Assembly (NCBI GenBank): GCA_003222085.1
Contig: QHUK01000003.1
Location: 62,001 to 126,000, forward strand
Direction of reading: 5' to 3'
DNA length: 64,000 bases
Origin: Gemmatimonadota bacterium
Lineage (GTDB): Bacteria > Gemmatimonadota > Gemmatimonadetes > Gemmatimonadales > GWC2-71-9
The notes below the pieces were generated by a model. That model saw only the letters and a program-made list of their open reading frames with translations. It had not been told where the DNA came from and did not search any database. The position numbers were made by a program, and so were the translations under genes. Position 1 is the stretch's first letter. Each line of letters opens with the position of its first letter. Positions 1 to 9,030 of the stretch are shown piece after piece.

Positions 1-912
1 GACACGACCCGGCAGGTCGTGTACGACGTGGAGAGCGGCCAGACGCTCGCGGACGCGCTGCGCAAGCATCCCAAGGCGTTCAGCGATCTGTACGTCAACA
101 TGGTCGCGGCGGGCGAGGCCGGCGGTATCCTCGACACGATTCTGGTCCGCCTCGCCGAGTTCCTCGAGAAGAACGACGCGATCGTGCGCAAGGTCAAAGG
201 CGCGATGATCTATCCGTGCGTCATCCTGTCGGTGGCGGTCATCGCGATTGCGGTGCTGCTCATCTTCGTCATCCCGACCTTCCAGAACATGTTCGCGTCC
301 GTGAACCTGCAGCTGCCGTTGCCGACGCGCATTGTGATCGGCGCCAGCCACACGCTCACGCAGTACTGGTGGCTCATCCTCGGTGTCATCGCGGGCTCCC
401 TCTTCGCCCTGAATAGCTATTACAAGACCGCGCCGGGGCGCCTCCAGATCGATACGCTACTGCTCAAGACGCCCGTGCTGGGCGACGTGCTCCGCAAGGC
501 GGCTGTGTCGCGGTTCACCCGCACCCTCGGCACCCTGATCTCGTCGGGCGTGTCGATCCTGGACGGCCTCGAGATCACGGCGCGCACGGCGGGCAACATG
601 GTGATTCACAACGCGGTGATGGAGTCGCGGGCCTCGATCGCCGGTGGCGAGACGATCGCGGCCCCGCTCGCCAAGTCCAAGGTGTTCCCGCCGATGGTGA
701 TCTCGATGATCTCCGTGGGCGAGCAGACCGGCGGCATGGACGAGATGCTCTCGAAAATCGCCGACTTCTACGACGACGAGGTGGACGCCGCCGTGAGCGC
801 CCTGCTCTCCCTCATGGAGCCGATCATGATCGTAGTGCTGGGCGTGATCGTCGGCGGCATGGTCATCGCCATGTACCTGCCGATCTTCGACATGGTGAAC
901 GCGGTGCAATAG
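1..912 (+). CDS. pilC: Type IV pilus inner-membrane platform protein PilC/GspF family, 5' truncated by window edge
   Basis: Open frame from base 1; GEAGGILDTILVRLAEFLEK and GEQTGGMDEMLSKIADFYDDEVDAAVSALLSLMEPIMIVVLGVIVGGMVIAMYLPIF are typical of the T2SSF domain. Confidence 0.93.
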   Translation, partial: DTTRQVVYDVESGQTLADALRKHPKAFSDLYVNMVAAGEAGGILDTILVRLAEFLEKNDAIVRKVKGAMIYPCVILSVAVIAIAVLLIFVIPTFQNMFASVNLQLPLPTRIVIGASHTLTQYWWLILGVIAGSLFALNSYYKTAPGRLQIDTLLLKTPVLGDVLRKAAVSRFTRTLGTLISSGVSILDGLEITARTAGNMVIHNAVMESRASIAGGETIAAPLAKSKVFPPMVISMISVGEQTGGMDEMLSKIADFYDDEVDAAVSALLSLMEPIMIVVLGVIVGGMVIAMYLPIFDMVNAVQ

Positions 913-920
913 CGCCGCAG

Positions 921-2111
921 ATGATCGCCCCCGATCCCCTAAGCCCCGCCGACGCGAGGGAGCCGAGGCCGGCGCGCACGGGCACGCTGCGCCACGACAC
1001 CGTCCCGATGCGCCTGTACCACGAAGCCAAGCGGCTCGGTGCCTGGGACCCGCGCAGTCTCGACCTGCGGCGCGACATGGAGGAGTGGGCTCGCTTCAGT
1101 GTCGCCGAGCGCGACGTGCTGCTGCGCCTCACCGTGCTGTTCCAGGCCGCGGAAGAGAGCATGACGCGCGACCTCCTGCCGCTCATCATGGCCGTGGTGC
1201 GCGAAGCGCGCCTCGAGGAGCAGTTGTTCCTCACCACCTTCCTCGCGGACGAAGCGAAGCACACCGAGTTCTTCCGGCGCGTGCTCGACGAAATCTGCCG
1301 TCAGTCCGGAGACCTCCAGCGCTATCAGACGCCGAGCTTCCGACGTCTCTTCGCCGAGCGGCTCCCCGACGCCATGCACCGGCTCCTCGCCGATCCGTCC
1401 CCGGCCGCCCAGGCCGAGGCGCTCGTCACCTACAGCCTGGTGGGCGAAGGGGTGCTCGGCGACGCGGGCTATCATCTCTTCTCGACCGCCCTCGCACGCG
1501 GTGACTCGATGCCCGGCTTCCGGGAGGGTCTCACGCACTCACAGGCCGACGAAGATCGGCACATGGCCTACGGCCTGTTCGTCTTGTCCCGGCTGGTGGC
1601 CGAAGCCCCGGAGGTGTGGAGCGCGGTGAGCCAGCGGATGGAAGAGCTCCTGCCGCTCACGCTCGGTATTGTGAGCGAGTTTTTCGAAGCCTACGACCCC
1701 ATGCCATTCGGGCTCTCGCTCGACGACACGGTCCAGGATGCGATCGCCCGCTTCGCGAGCCGGTGGGCGGCTCTGGAGGGCGCGCGCGCGCAAGGGAAGG
1801 CGCTCGCAGGCGCGGTGGGTACCGAGCGGACCATCCGCGACCTGCTGGGATGGGTGGGCGAACAGCTGCAGCCGGCGCCGATCGAAGTGCGGCGGGAAGT
1901 CTCGAGTCCCGTCTACACCTTCCAGATCGGCCTGCCCCTGGGTGCGTCGGCGCTGTTGATCACGCAGGAGGTGCTCGCGCAGCATACGTCCACGGACGTG
2001 ATTGCGGCGCTGCGCGCGAACCGTGTCCCGGAGCGGCTGCGGGCGGGTGGCCGGACACGGCTGACCCGCCTGAGCGCCCGGGGCAAGATCATCGTCCAGC
2101 CACCCGAATGA
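921..2111 (+). CDS. R2-like ligand-binding oxidase (ribonucleotide reductase beta-like ferritin fold) with C-terminal extension
   Basis: Di-metal ligand motifs AEES, ADEAKHTEFF, VGEG, ADEDRHMAYG; MRLYHEAKRLGAWDP N-terminus resembles R2lox. Confidence 0.8.
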   Translation: MIAPDPLSPADAREPRPARTGTLRHDTVPMRLYHEAKRLGAWDPRSLDLRRDMEEWARFSVAERDVLLRLTVLFQAAEESMTRDLLPLIMAVVREARLEEQLFLTTFLADEAKHTEFFRRVLDEICRQSGDLQRYQTPSFRRLFAERLPDAMHRLLADPSPAAQAEALVTYSLVGEGVLGDAGYHLFSTALARGDSMPGFREGLTHSQADEDRHMAYGLFVLSRLVAEAPEVWSAVSQRMEELLPLTLGIVSEFFEAYDPMPFGLSLDDTVQDAIARFASRWAALEGARAQGKALAGAVGTERTIRDLLGWVGEQLQPAPIEVRREVSSPVYTFQIGLPLGASALLITQEVLAQHTSTDVIAALRANRVPERLRAGGRTRLTRLSARGKIIVQPPE

Positions 2112-2124
2112 GGTCGGATCCCGC

Positions 2125-2721
2125 CTAGGGACCCGACGCCGCTCCCGCGAAACCCGAGAGCTCGACCCACTGGCGCGGGAACCGCGGCAGAAACTTCACG
2201 TGTCGGTTGATCACCGCCTGGACGCGGCGCCACCAGCAGAGGACCGGCTGAGGCGCTCGACCCACGCTCACCACCGCGAAGGGAATCGAGTCCGCCACCA
2301 CCGTCCGCAGGTCCGGCTGGCTGAGCGAGCAGAGATCCTCCGGCGTCCGCACGCCGAAGCTCGAGTCGGGCCCCACCCAAGGATGGTTGTGCCACACGGC
2401 GAGCGTGCCGGTCGGCGGGCAGGGAAACGGCGTGACGGCGTCCACGGTCGAGTGCACGATGTCCGGCATCGTGAATTCCCTCACCAGCGCCGTGTCTCCC
2501 ACGACCGTGCCCTGCAGGCACAGCACCACTTCCCGGTCGAGACCGGCGGCCAAGAGACTGAGACGCCGCAGCAGCGACGGAGCAAGCACCAAGCGTTTCA
2601 GGGGTTGGGAATTGAGGATCGCAGAGTCGGCCGGGGTCAGCGCGGCCTGGCCCGCCGCGCGACCGGGAGCCGCCAGCGCTCCGACCATCAGCCACACCGT
2701 GATAGACACCGCGCGCCGCAT
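2125..2721 (-). CDS. Secreted JAB/MPN (JAMM)-like metalloprotease-fold protein
   Basis: MRRAVSITVWLMVGALAAPGRAAGQA signal peptide; HNHP followed by downstream S/T..D residues, JAMM-like. Confidence 0.55.
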   Translation of the reverse strand: MRRAVSITVWLMVGALAAPGRAAGQAALTPADSAILNSQPLKRLVLAPSLLRRLSLLAAGLDREVVLCLQGTVVGDTALVREFTMPDIVHSTVDAVTPFPCPPTGTLAVWHNHPWVGPDSSFGVRTPEDLCSLSQPDLRTVVADSIPFAVVSVGRAPQPVLCWWRRVQAVINRHVKFLPRFPRQWVELSGFAGAASGP

Positions 2722-2933
2722 GTCCCTACACAATAGCGACTCGGGGCGCAGGAACGCCGCCGGCGCTCGTGCTCTTGCACTTTGCCACACCGTCAACAAT
2801 AGTTCCAAGCCGCAAGCCGCAAGCCGCAGAGGGTGTAACTTGCGGTTCCCTTGGGGCTTACGCCTTTCGGCTTGCACCCTGTCTTCAGAGGGGACGTCCT
2901 TACGGCTTACGACTTTCGGCTTGCGGCTGTCTC

Positions 2934-4595
2934 ATGACCTGGCTGACGGGTGACCGGCGGGGTTCGGTCCTCCCGACCCCGCAGAGTCTGCTGCGGTCGG
3001 TGTACGCGGGACGGCTGTGCGTCGCCATCGCGATCTACCTGACCGCGGCGCTCAAGTTTGCGGTCGCGGGTCCCCTGGACGTGCTCGTCACGTCGTTCCT
3101 GCTGGTCGCGGCAGTCGTGGTGACCATCGCCTCCTACTGGTACACCCACATCTCGCGTCGCCCGCCCGGCCGGTCGTTCCTGTACGGGCAGGCGCTGTTC
3201 GACGTCGCGCTGATCACTACGGTGGTGCACATCACGGGCGGTCCGCAGAGCGACCTGACGCCGCTGTACGTGCCGCTGATCGCGGTGACGGCGGTGCTGA
3301 TGCCGCCGGCGAGCACGGGCTTGATCACGGCGCTGGTCGGGATCGTCTACTTCGCGGACGTGTTCTTCGGGCACACCACGCCGATGACCGCGCAGGTCGG
3401 GCTGCAGCTGCTGGTGTTCGCCGCGGTGGCGGCGGTGACCGCCTATTTCTCGAGCCGGGTGTCGGTGATGGGGGCGGAGCGGGAGGCCCTGGCGGGAGAG
3501 CTGCGCCAGGCCCGACTGGAAGCGGCGGACGTGCTGCGCAGCGTCCCGACGGGCATCGTGACGGTCGATCAGGGGGGCCACCTGTTGTACTGCAACCCGG
3601 CGGCGGAGCAGATCCTCGGGTTCAAGGAGCGTCAGTGGCGGGGGCGCCCGATCATGCCGGAGTTCGCGAAGATCGCCCCCGAGTTCTGGGCCGCGATCAC
3701 GGCGACGGCGCGGCGGGGCGTGCGGGCGATGCGCGTGGAAGCCACGGTGCGACGTCCCGATCGCACCTTCCCGATCGGCGTGACGACCACGACCCTGGAC
3801 GTCGAGCCGGCGGGCGAGCCCCGGGTCACCGCGATCTTCACCGACATCTCGGACTCGAAGCGGCTCGAGGAGCTCCACCTGCGCGCGGAACGGCTCGAGG
3901 CGGTGGCGGAGCTGTCGGCGAGCCTGGCACACGAGATCAAGAACCCGCTCGCGTCGATCCGCTCGTCGGTGGAGCAGCTGGGGCGCGCGAAACGCGTGAA
4001 CGCCGACGAGAAGTTCCTGACGTCGCTCGTGGTACGCGAGAGCGACCGGCTGTCGCGTCTGCTCTCGGAGTTTCTCGACTTCTCCCGCGTGCGCGCCACC
4101 GAGTGCCGGCCGCTCGACCTGCGCACCGTCGCGGCCGCCGCGATCCGCCTCGTGCGCGAGCACCCGGACTGCCCCGAGGACGCGGTGATCGATCTCACGG
4201 GCGACGCGACCCCGATGGAAGGCGACGAGGACCTGTTGCATCGCGTGGTGTCGAATCTGGTGCTGAACGCCGTTCAGGCTACCGGCAAGGGCGCGCGGGT
4301 CGAGGTGCGCACCGGGCGGCCCGCCTCCCACGAGTTGCCGGGGGGCGCCGGCATCGAGAGCCCAGTCTCCCTGGCCGTGAGCGACAACGGCCCGGGCATC
4401 CCCGAGGGCCTGCGTGCCCGCCTGTTCGAGCCGTTCGTGACGGGTCGGGTGGGCGGTACCGGCCTCGGCCTCGCCATCGTGCAGCGCGCGGTGGACGCGC
4501 ACCGCGGCCTGGTGCTCGTGGACTCCACGCCGGGGCATGGCACCACGTTTACCGTCTATTTCCCCGCCGCCCGCAGAAAGGAGGAGGCAGCATGA
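2934..4595 (+). CDS. pilS: PAS-containing sensor histidine kinase, PilS-like
   Basis: N-terminal TM segments, PAS domain, HEIKNPLASIRSSVEQLGR H-box, DNGPGIP and GGTGLGLAIVQ ATPase motifs; directly followed by NtrC-type regulator. Confidence 0.85.
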   Translation: MTWLTGDRRGSVLPTPQSLLRSVYAGRLCVAIAIYLTAALKFAVAGPLDVLVTSFLLVAAVVVTIASYWYTHISRRPPGRSFLYGQALFDVALITTVVHITGGPQSDLTPLYVPLIAVTAVLMPPASTGLITALVGIVYFADVFFGHTTPMTAQVGLQLLVFAAVAAVTAYFSSRVSVMGAEREALAGELRQARLEAADVLRSVPTGIVTVDQGGHLLYCNPAAEQILGFKERQWRGRPIMPEFAKIAPEFWAAITATARRGVRAMRVEATVRRPDRTFPIGVTTTTLDVEPAGEPRVTAIFTDISDSKRLEELHLRAERLEAVAELSASLAHEIKNPLASIRSSVEQLGRAKRVNADEKFLTSLVVRESDRLSRLLSEFLDFSRVRATECRPLDLRTVAAAAIRLVREHPDCPEDAVIDLTGDATPMEGDEDLLHRVVSNLVLNAVQATGKGARVEVRTGRPASHELPGGAGIESPVSLAVSDNGPGIPEGLRARLFEPFVTGRVGGTGLGLAIVQRAVDAHRGLVLVDSTPGHGTTFTVYFPAARRKEEAA

Positions 4596-4632
4596 GGGGC
4601 GCGAGTGAACTCGCGGTATGGGAGGAGCCCGC

Positions 4633-6045
4633 ATGAGTAACCAGCCGTCGATTCTCGTGGTGGACGACGAGATGGGGATCCTGGACGTGCTCCGGATCCT
4701 GTTGAAGGGGGAAGGGTTCGATGTCACCACCGCCCAGGGCGGGAAAGCCGGGCTCGAGGCGCTGAAGGGGGACCCGCCCGACATCGTGCTCACGGACATC
4801 AAGATGCCGGGGGTCTCGGGCACCGAGATCCTCGCCGCGGTGCGCGACCAGGACCCGGAGACCCCCGTCATCCTGATGACCGCCCAGGCGTCGCTCCAGA
4901 GTGCGATCCAGGCGGTGAACCAGGGCGCGTTCTACTACATCCAGAAGCCGTTCTCGAACGACGACCTGGTCGCGATTTGCCGGCGCGCGGCGGAGCAGCG
5001 ACTCCTCAAGGCCGAGAACAAGCAGCTCAAGCAGGAGATCCGGCGGCGCGAGCGCTCCGGGCTCGTGAAGCCGCTGGGCAAATCCCGCACGTTCCAGGAG
5101 GTCCTGAAGCTCGCCGAGCAGGTGGCGCCGACCGAGAGCACGGTGCTCATCCAGGGCGAGTCGGGCACCGGCAAGGAGGTCATCGCGCGCTACATCCACG
5201 AGCTGTCCGGTCGCGCGGAGGGTGGGTTCTTTTCACTCAACTGCGGCGCGCTGCCGGAGAGCCTCCTCGAATCGGAGCTGTTCGGGCACGTCAAGGGCTC
5301 GTTCACGGGCGCGGTACGGGACAAGCAGGGCCTGTTCGCCGCGGCGCGCGGCGGCACCTTCTTCCTGGACGAGATCGGCGAGATGTCGCCCGCCACCCAG
5401 GTGAAGCTGCTGCGCGTGCTGCAGGAGCGGGAAGCGATCCCGGTGGGCGGCACCGAGGCCATTCCGGTAGACGTCCGCGTCGTGGCGGCCACCAATCGCG
5501 ACTTGGAGGACGACATCAAGCGCGGTCGCTTCCGCACCGACCTCTATTACCGGCTGAACGTGATCGCCATCCACCTGCCGCCGCTCCGCGAGCGGCGCGA
5601 CGACATCCAGATCTTGTGGGAGGAGTTCCTGAGTCGCATCGCGAAGGAGCGCGAGGAGCAGCCGAAGGCGCTCGCGCAGGACGCGAAGGACGCGCTGCTC
5701 GCGTACGACTGGCCCGGCAACGTCCGCGAGCTCGAGAACGCGCTCGAGCGGGCGGTGGTGCTCAGCAAGGCAACGACCATCGACCTGGCGGCCCTGCCCG
5801 ACAAGCTGACGGAGCGCCGCGCCGAGCCGCTGGTCGCGGAGCGGCCGCACGCGAACCCCACGCTCGACGTGATCGAGCGCGCCTACATCACCTGGGTGCT
5901 CCAGAGCGAGGGTGGCAACAAGACCCGCGCGGCCGAGGTGCTCGGTATCGATCCCTCCACGCTGTATCGCAAGCTGAGCCGGTACGAGGGGGGAGGGGCC
6001 GCCGCGGCGTCGGATCAAGGCGATCAAGGCGGGTCGGGGCGCTAG
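4633..6045 (+). CDS. pilR: Sigma-54-dependent response regulator, PilR-like
   Basis: Receiver [21 protein letters not shown]; Walker [15 protein letters not shown] loop; Fis-type HTH at C-terminus. Confidence 0.9.
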   Translation: MSNQPSILVVDDEMGILDVLRILLKGEGFDVTTAQGGKAGLEALKGDPPDIVLTDIKMPGVSGTEILAAVRDQDPETPVILMTAQASLQSAIQAVNQGAFYYIQKPFSNDDLVAICRRAAEQRLLKAENKQLKQEIRRRERSGLVKPLGKSRTFQEVLKLAEQVAPTESTVLIQGESGTGKEVIARYIHELSGRAEGGFFSLNCGALPESLLESELFGHVKGSFTGAVRDKQGLFAAARGGTFFLDEIGEMSPATQVKLLRVLQEREAIPVGGTEAIPVDVRVVAATNRDLEDDIKRGRFRTDLYYRLNVIAIHLPPLRERRDDIQILWEEFLSRIAKEREEQPKALAQDAKDALLAYDWPGNVRELENALERAVVLSKATTIDLAALPDKLTERRAEPLVAERPHANPTLDVIERAYITWVLQSEGGNKTRAAEVLGIDPSTLYRKLSRYEGGGAAAASDQGDQGGSGR

Positions 6046-7563
6046 GTGCGGGCCGACTCGCGCCCCGTTCGCGTCGCCGTCGTGGCGGTGGTCGCCGCGG
6101 CGGCGCTCGTCCCCGTCTGGGCTTCCCCCGTTCTGGTGACCACCGACGGCCCGAGCCACGTGTACAACGCGCTCGTGGCGGACGCCGTCTTGTCCGAACG
6201 GGCGCCGTACGCCCGCTACCTGGAGTTCGACCGCGACTGGACGCGCCCCGACCGGACGGCGCAGTTCCTGCTCATGGGCTTGGGGCGGGTGGTGGGCTTT
6301 GAGACGGCCGAGCGGGTGGTCTTCACGCTGGCCGTCGTCGCGACGCTCGCCGGATTCCTTGCGCTGCTCGTGCGCTCCCATGGTGGGCAGGGAGGCGCGC
6401 CGTTGGTCGCGCTGGCGCCGGCCGCTGGGTGGCTGGCGCAGACGTGGTTCGTTTGGATGGGCTTCTACGACTTCGCGCTGTCACTCGCGCTCTACGCCGC
6501 ACTGCTGCTCGTGCTCGAGCGGGAGCCGACGCCGCGCAACCGGCTCCTGGCGCAGGCGGTCTTCGCCGGCCTCTACTTGACCCACTTCCTGACGTTCGCC
6601 GTGGGAGCGGGGCTCGCGCTCGCGGTACCCGCGTGGCGGGCCCTCAGCCGTCGCGGGCGCTGGCAGGACGTTGCGGTGGCGGCGCCCGCCCTCGTCCTGT
6701 TGCTCCTGGAGCTGGGCAGCGGCGGTACGGGGACCGGGGCGCTGCGGCCGGCCGACGCCTGGCTCGGCGGGCGGGGCCTCGTGATCGGCGACTTCGTGGT
6801 GAGCGTCCACGCGCTCGACGCGGTGGCCGGTGTGCTGATCATGGCAGCGGTGTGGTTCGCGCTGGCGCGTCGGCTGCGCGCGGCGCAGCGGGAGGGGCTC
6901 GCGTGTGTGTCCGGGGCGGAGGTCTTCGGGCTGCTCCTCCTGATCCTGTCCGTCGTGGGGCCGGAGCAGGTGGGCGAGGGCGGGTTCGTGGCGATCCGGC
7001 TCCGCTGCCTCGGCGTCATCACCCTCCTGCCTGCCGTCACGGAGGCGCTTGGCACCCTGCGCCCCCGGGCACTCGCCGCATCGGCCGGCGTCCTGTTCGT
7101 CACCCTCGCGGTACACGGCGCCCTCATCGTGCGCGACGCGCGGATCGTCAACCGCAACCTCGCACAACTCGAATCGTTGTTCACCACGGCCCGCGTCCCC
7201 GAAGGCGCGTGGCTGCGCACGCGCTTCATGGTATACCGGCGGGGGCTGTACTCCATCGGCGGGTACTATCACATCGCGGACCGGCTCGCCCTGCGGCATC
7301 GCTACATCGTCCTCGACAACTATGAAGCCCTGTACCACATCTTCTCCGTGGGGTGGCGGACCCGTCCCGACTGGGTCGCGTTCCGACAGTCCATCGAAGG
7401 ACTCACGGTCCGCCTGGTTCCCGGTGACGTGCGCTGGCCCGACGTGCTCTACGTTCTGCACGAGAGCGACCACTCGTTGCAGCCGGCCGATCCGCGGATC
7501 GAAATCGATCCGACCCTCACGGCGGGCCAGTTCGCTTTGACGCCGGTGCGGCGCCGGTCGTGA
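6046..7563 (+). CDS. Multi-pass membrane protein, possible glycosyltransferase-like
   Basis: 505 aa ORF (GTG start) with many hydrophobic segments; lies next to GT genes. Confidence 0.6.
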   Translation: MRADSRPVRVAVVAVVAAAALVPVWASPVLVTTDGPSHVYNALVADAVLSERAPYARYLEFDRDWTRPDRTAQFLLMGLGRVVGFETAERVVFTLAVVATLAGFLALLVRSHGGQGGAPLVALAPAAGWLAQTWFVWMGFYDFALSLALYAALLLVLEREPTPRNRLLAQAVFAGLYLTHFLTFAVGAGLALAVPAWRALSRRGRWQDVAVAAPALVLLLLELGSGGTGTGALRPADAWLGGRGLVIGDFVVSVHALDAVAGVLIMAAVWFALARRLRAAQREGLACVSGAEVFGLLLLILSVVGPEQVGEGGFVAIRLRCLGVITLLPAVTEALGTLRPRALAASAGVLFVTLAVHGALIVRDARIVNRNLAQLESLFTTARVPEGAWLRTRFMVYRRGLYSIGGYYHIADRLALRHRYIVLDNYEALYHIFSVGWRTRPDWVAFRQSIEGLTVRLVPGDVRWPDVLYVLHESDHSLQPADPRIEIDPTLTAGQFALTPVRRRS

Positions 7564-7570
7564 GCAGCGC

Positions 7571-8293
7571 GTGACCCCACCTGTCAGCCGCGACCTGACA
7601 GGCGCCGCGACCCTGGAGCGCATGGCCGCGGCCCCCCGCTATAACCGCTGGATGTTCGACCGGCTGCGCCCGTGGGTGGGGCGCCGGGTGCTCGAGATCG
7701 GGGCCGGGATCGGCAACATGTCGGCGTTCCTGGTCGACCAGACCCGTGTCGAACGCGTCGTGCTGACCGACACCGAGCCCGACTACCTCGGCCGGCTGCG
7801 CGAGCGGTTCGCGCGGCGGTCGCAGGTGTCGGTCGCCGAGCTGCGGTTGCCCGCCGTGAGCCCCGCGCTGGTCGCCGAGCGGCTCGACACGGTGGTCTGC
7901 CTGAACGTCCTCGAGCACATCGAGGACGACCGTGCATCGCTGCGCGCGATGCACGACCTGCTGCAACCCGGCGGGCGGCTCGTGCTCCTCGTGCCGTCGC
8001 TGCGAGCGCTGTACGGCACCCTGGACGAGGCGTTGGGACACTTCCGCCGTTACGTCCCCGCCGAGCTGTCGGAAAAGCTCGGGGCGGCCGGCTTCCGGCT
8101 CCGCCATCTCGAGTATTTCAACCTCGCCGGTGTGCCGGGATGGTGGGTCGCGGGTCGTGTGCTGCGCCGCCGGCTCATTCCCACGGGGGCGCTGCGCTGG
8201 TACGAAGCACTGGTGCCGCTGTTCCGACTGGAGCGGCTCCTTCCCTGGCGGATCGGCCAGTCGCTCATCGCGATCGGGGAGGTGCCGGCCTGA
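7571..8293 (+). CDS. Class I SAM-dependent methyltransferase
   Basis: VLEIGAGIGNMS motif I, LNVLEHIEDD, LLQPGGRLVLLVP. Confidence 0.88.
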   Translation: MTPPVSRDLTGAATLERMAAAPRYNRWMFDRLRPWVGRRVLEIGAGIGNMSAFLVDQTRVERVVLTDTEPDYLGRLRERFARRSQVSVAELRLPAVSPALVAERLDTVVCLNVLEHIEDDRASLRAMHDLLQPGGRLVLLVPSLRALYGTLDEALGHFRRYVPAELSEKLGAAGFRLRHLEYFNLAGVPGWWVAGRVLRRRLIPTGALRWYEALVPLFRLERLLPWRIGQSLIAIGEVPA

Positions 8294-9030
8294 TGTCGCC
8301 CCTCCCGTCGACCGACGACACCCTGCTGTCGGTCGTCGTGCCGGCGTACAACGAGGCGGCGACGATCGAAGCCGTGCTGCGACAGCTCCAGCAGGTCCCG
8401 CTGCGGCTCGAGGTGATCGCCGTGGACGATGCGTCGACCGACGACACCGGCGCCATCCTCGACCGCCTGGTGGGCACCGGGCTCGTCCAGCAAGTGCTTC
8501 ACCATGAGACGAACCGCGGCAAGGGTGCGGCGCTCAGGAGCGGCATCGCCGCCGCCACCGGCCGGGTGATCGTGGCCCAGGACGCCGATCTCGAGTACGA
8601 CCCGGCGGAGCTGCCCCGCCTCCTCGCGCCCATCAAGGAGGGGCGCGCCGATGCGGTCTACGGCTCGCGCTTTCAGGGCGGCCCGCACCGCGTGTTGTTC
8701 TTCTGGCACGCCGTGGGCAACAACTTTCTCACGCTCCTCTCCAACATGTTCACGAATCTGAACCTCACCGACATGGAGACCTGCTACAAGCTGGTCCGGG
8801 CGGATCTCCTGAAGCGGCTGCCGCTCAGATCGGAGCGGTTCGGGATCGAAGTCGAGCTGACGGCCCGGCTCGCGCAGGCGGGCGCGCGCATCTGGGAGCT
8901 GCCCATCTCTTACAGCGGCCGGACGTACGCCGAGGGCAAGAAGATCACCTGGCGCGACGGATTGGCGGCGCTGTTTCACATCCTGCGGCACAACCTGTTC
9001 CCGCCGCGAGGCCAGTGGCGGAGCCGGTGA
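8293..9030 (+). CDS. Family 2 glycosyltransferase (polyprenyl/dolichyl-phosphate sugar synthase-like)
   Basis: LSVVVPAYNEAATIEAVL, VDDASTDDT, AQDADLEYDP, YGSRF; ATG at 8293 overlaps the preceding stop. Confidence 0.88.
   Translation: MSPLPSTDDTLLSVVVPAYNEAATIEAVLRQLQQVPLRLEVIAVDDASTDDTGAILDRLVGTGLVQQVLHHETNRGKGAALRSGIAAATGRVIVAQDADLEYDPAELPRLLAPIKEGRADAVYGSRFQGGPHRVLFFWHAVGNNFLTLLSNMFTNLNLTDMETCYKLVRADLLKRLPLRSERFGIEVELTARLAQAGARIWELPISYSGRTYAEGKKITWRDGLAALFHILRHNLFPPRGQWRSR

Noticed and set aside
2907-4871. 654-aa ORF on the minus strand
   Set aside because: Antisense to pilS/pilR; Arg/His-rich shadow ORF typical of high-GC DNA
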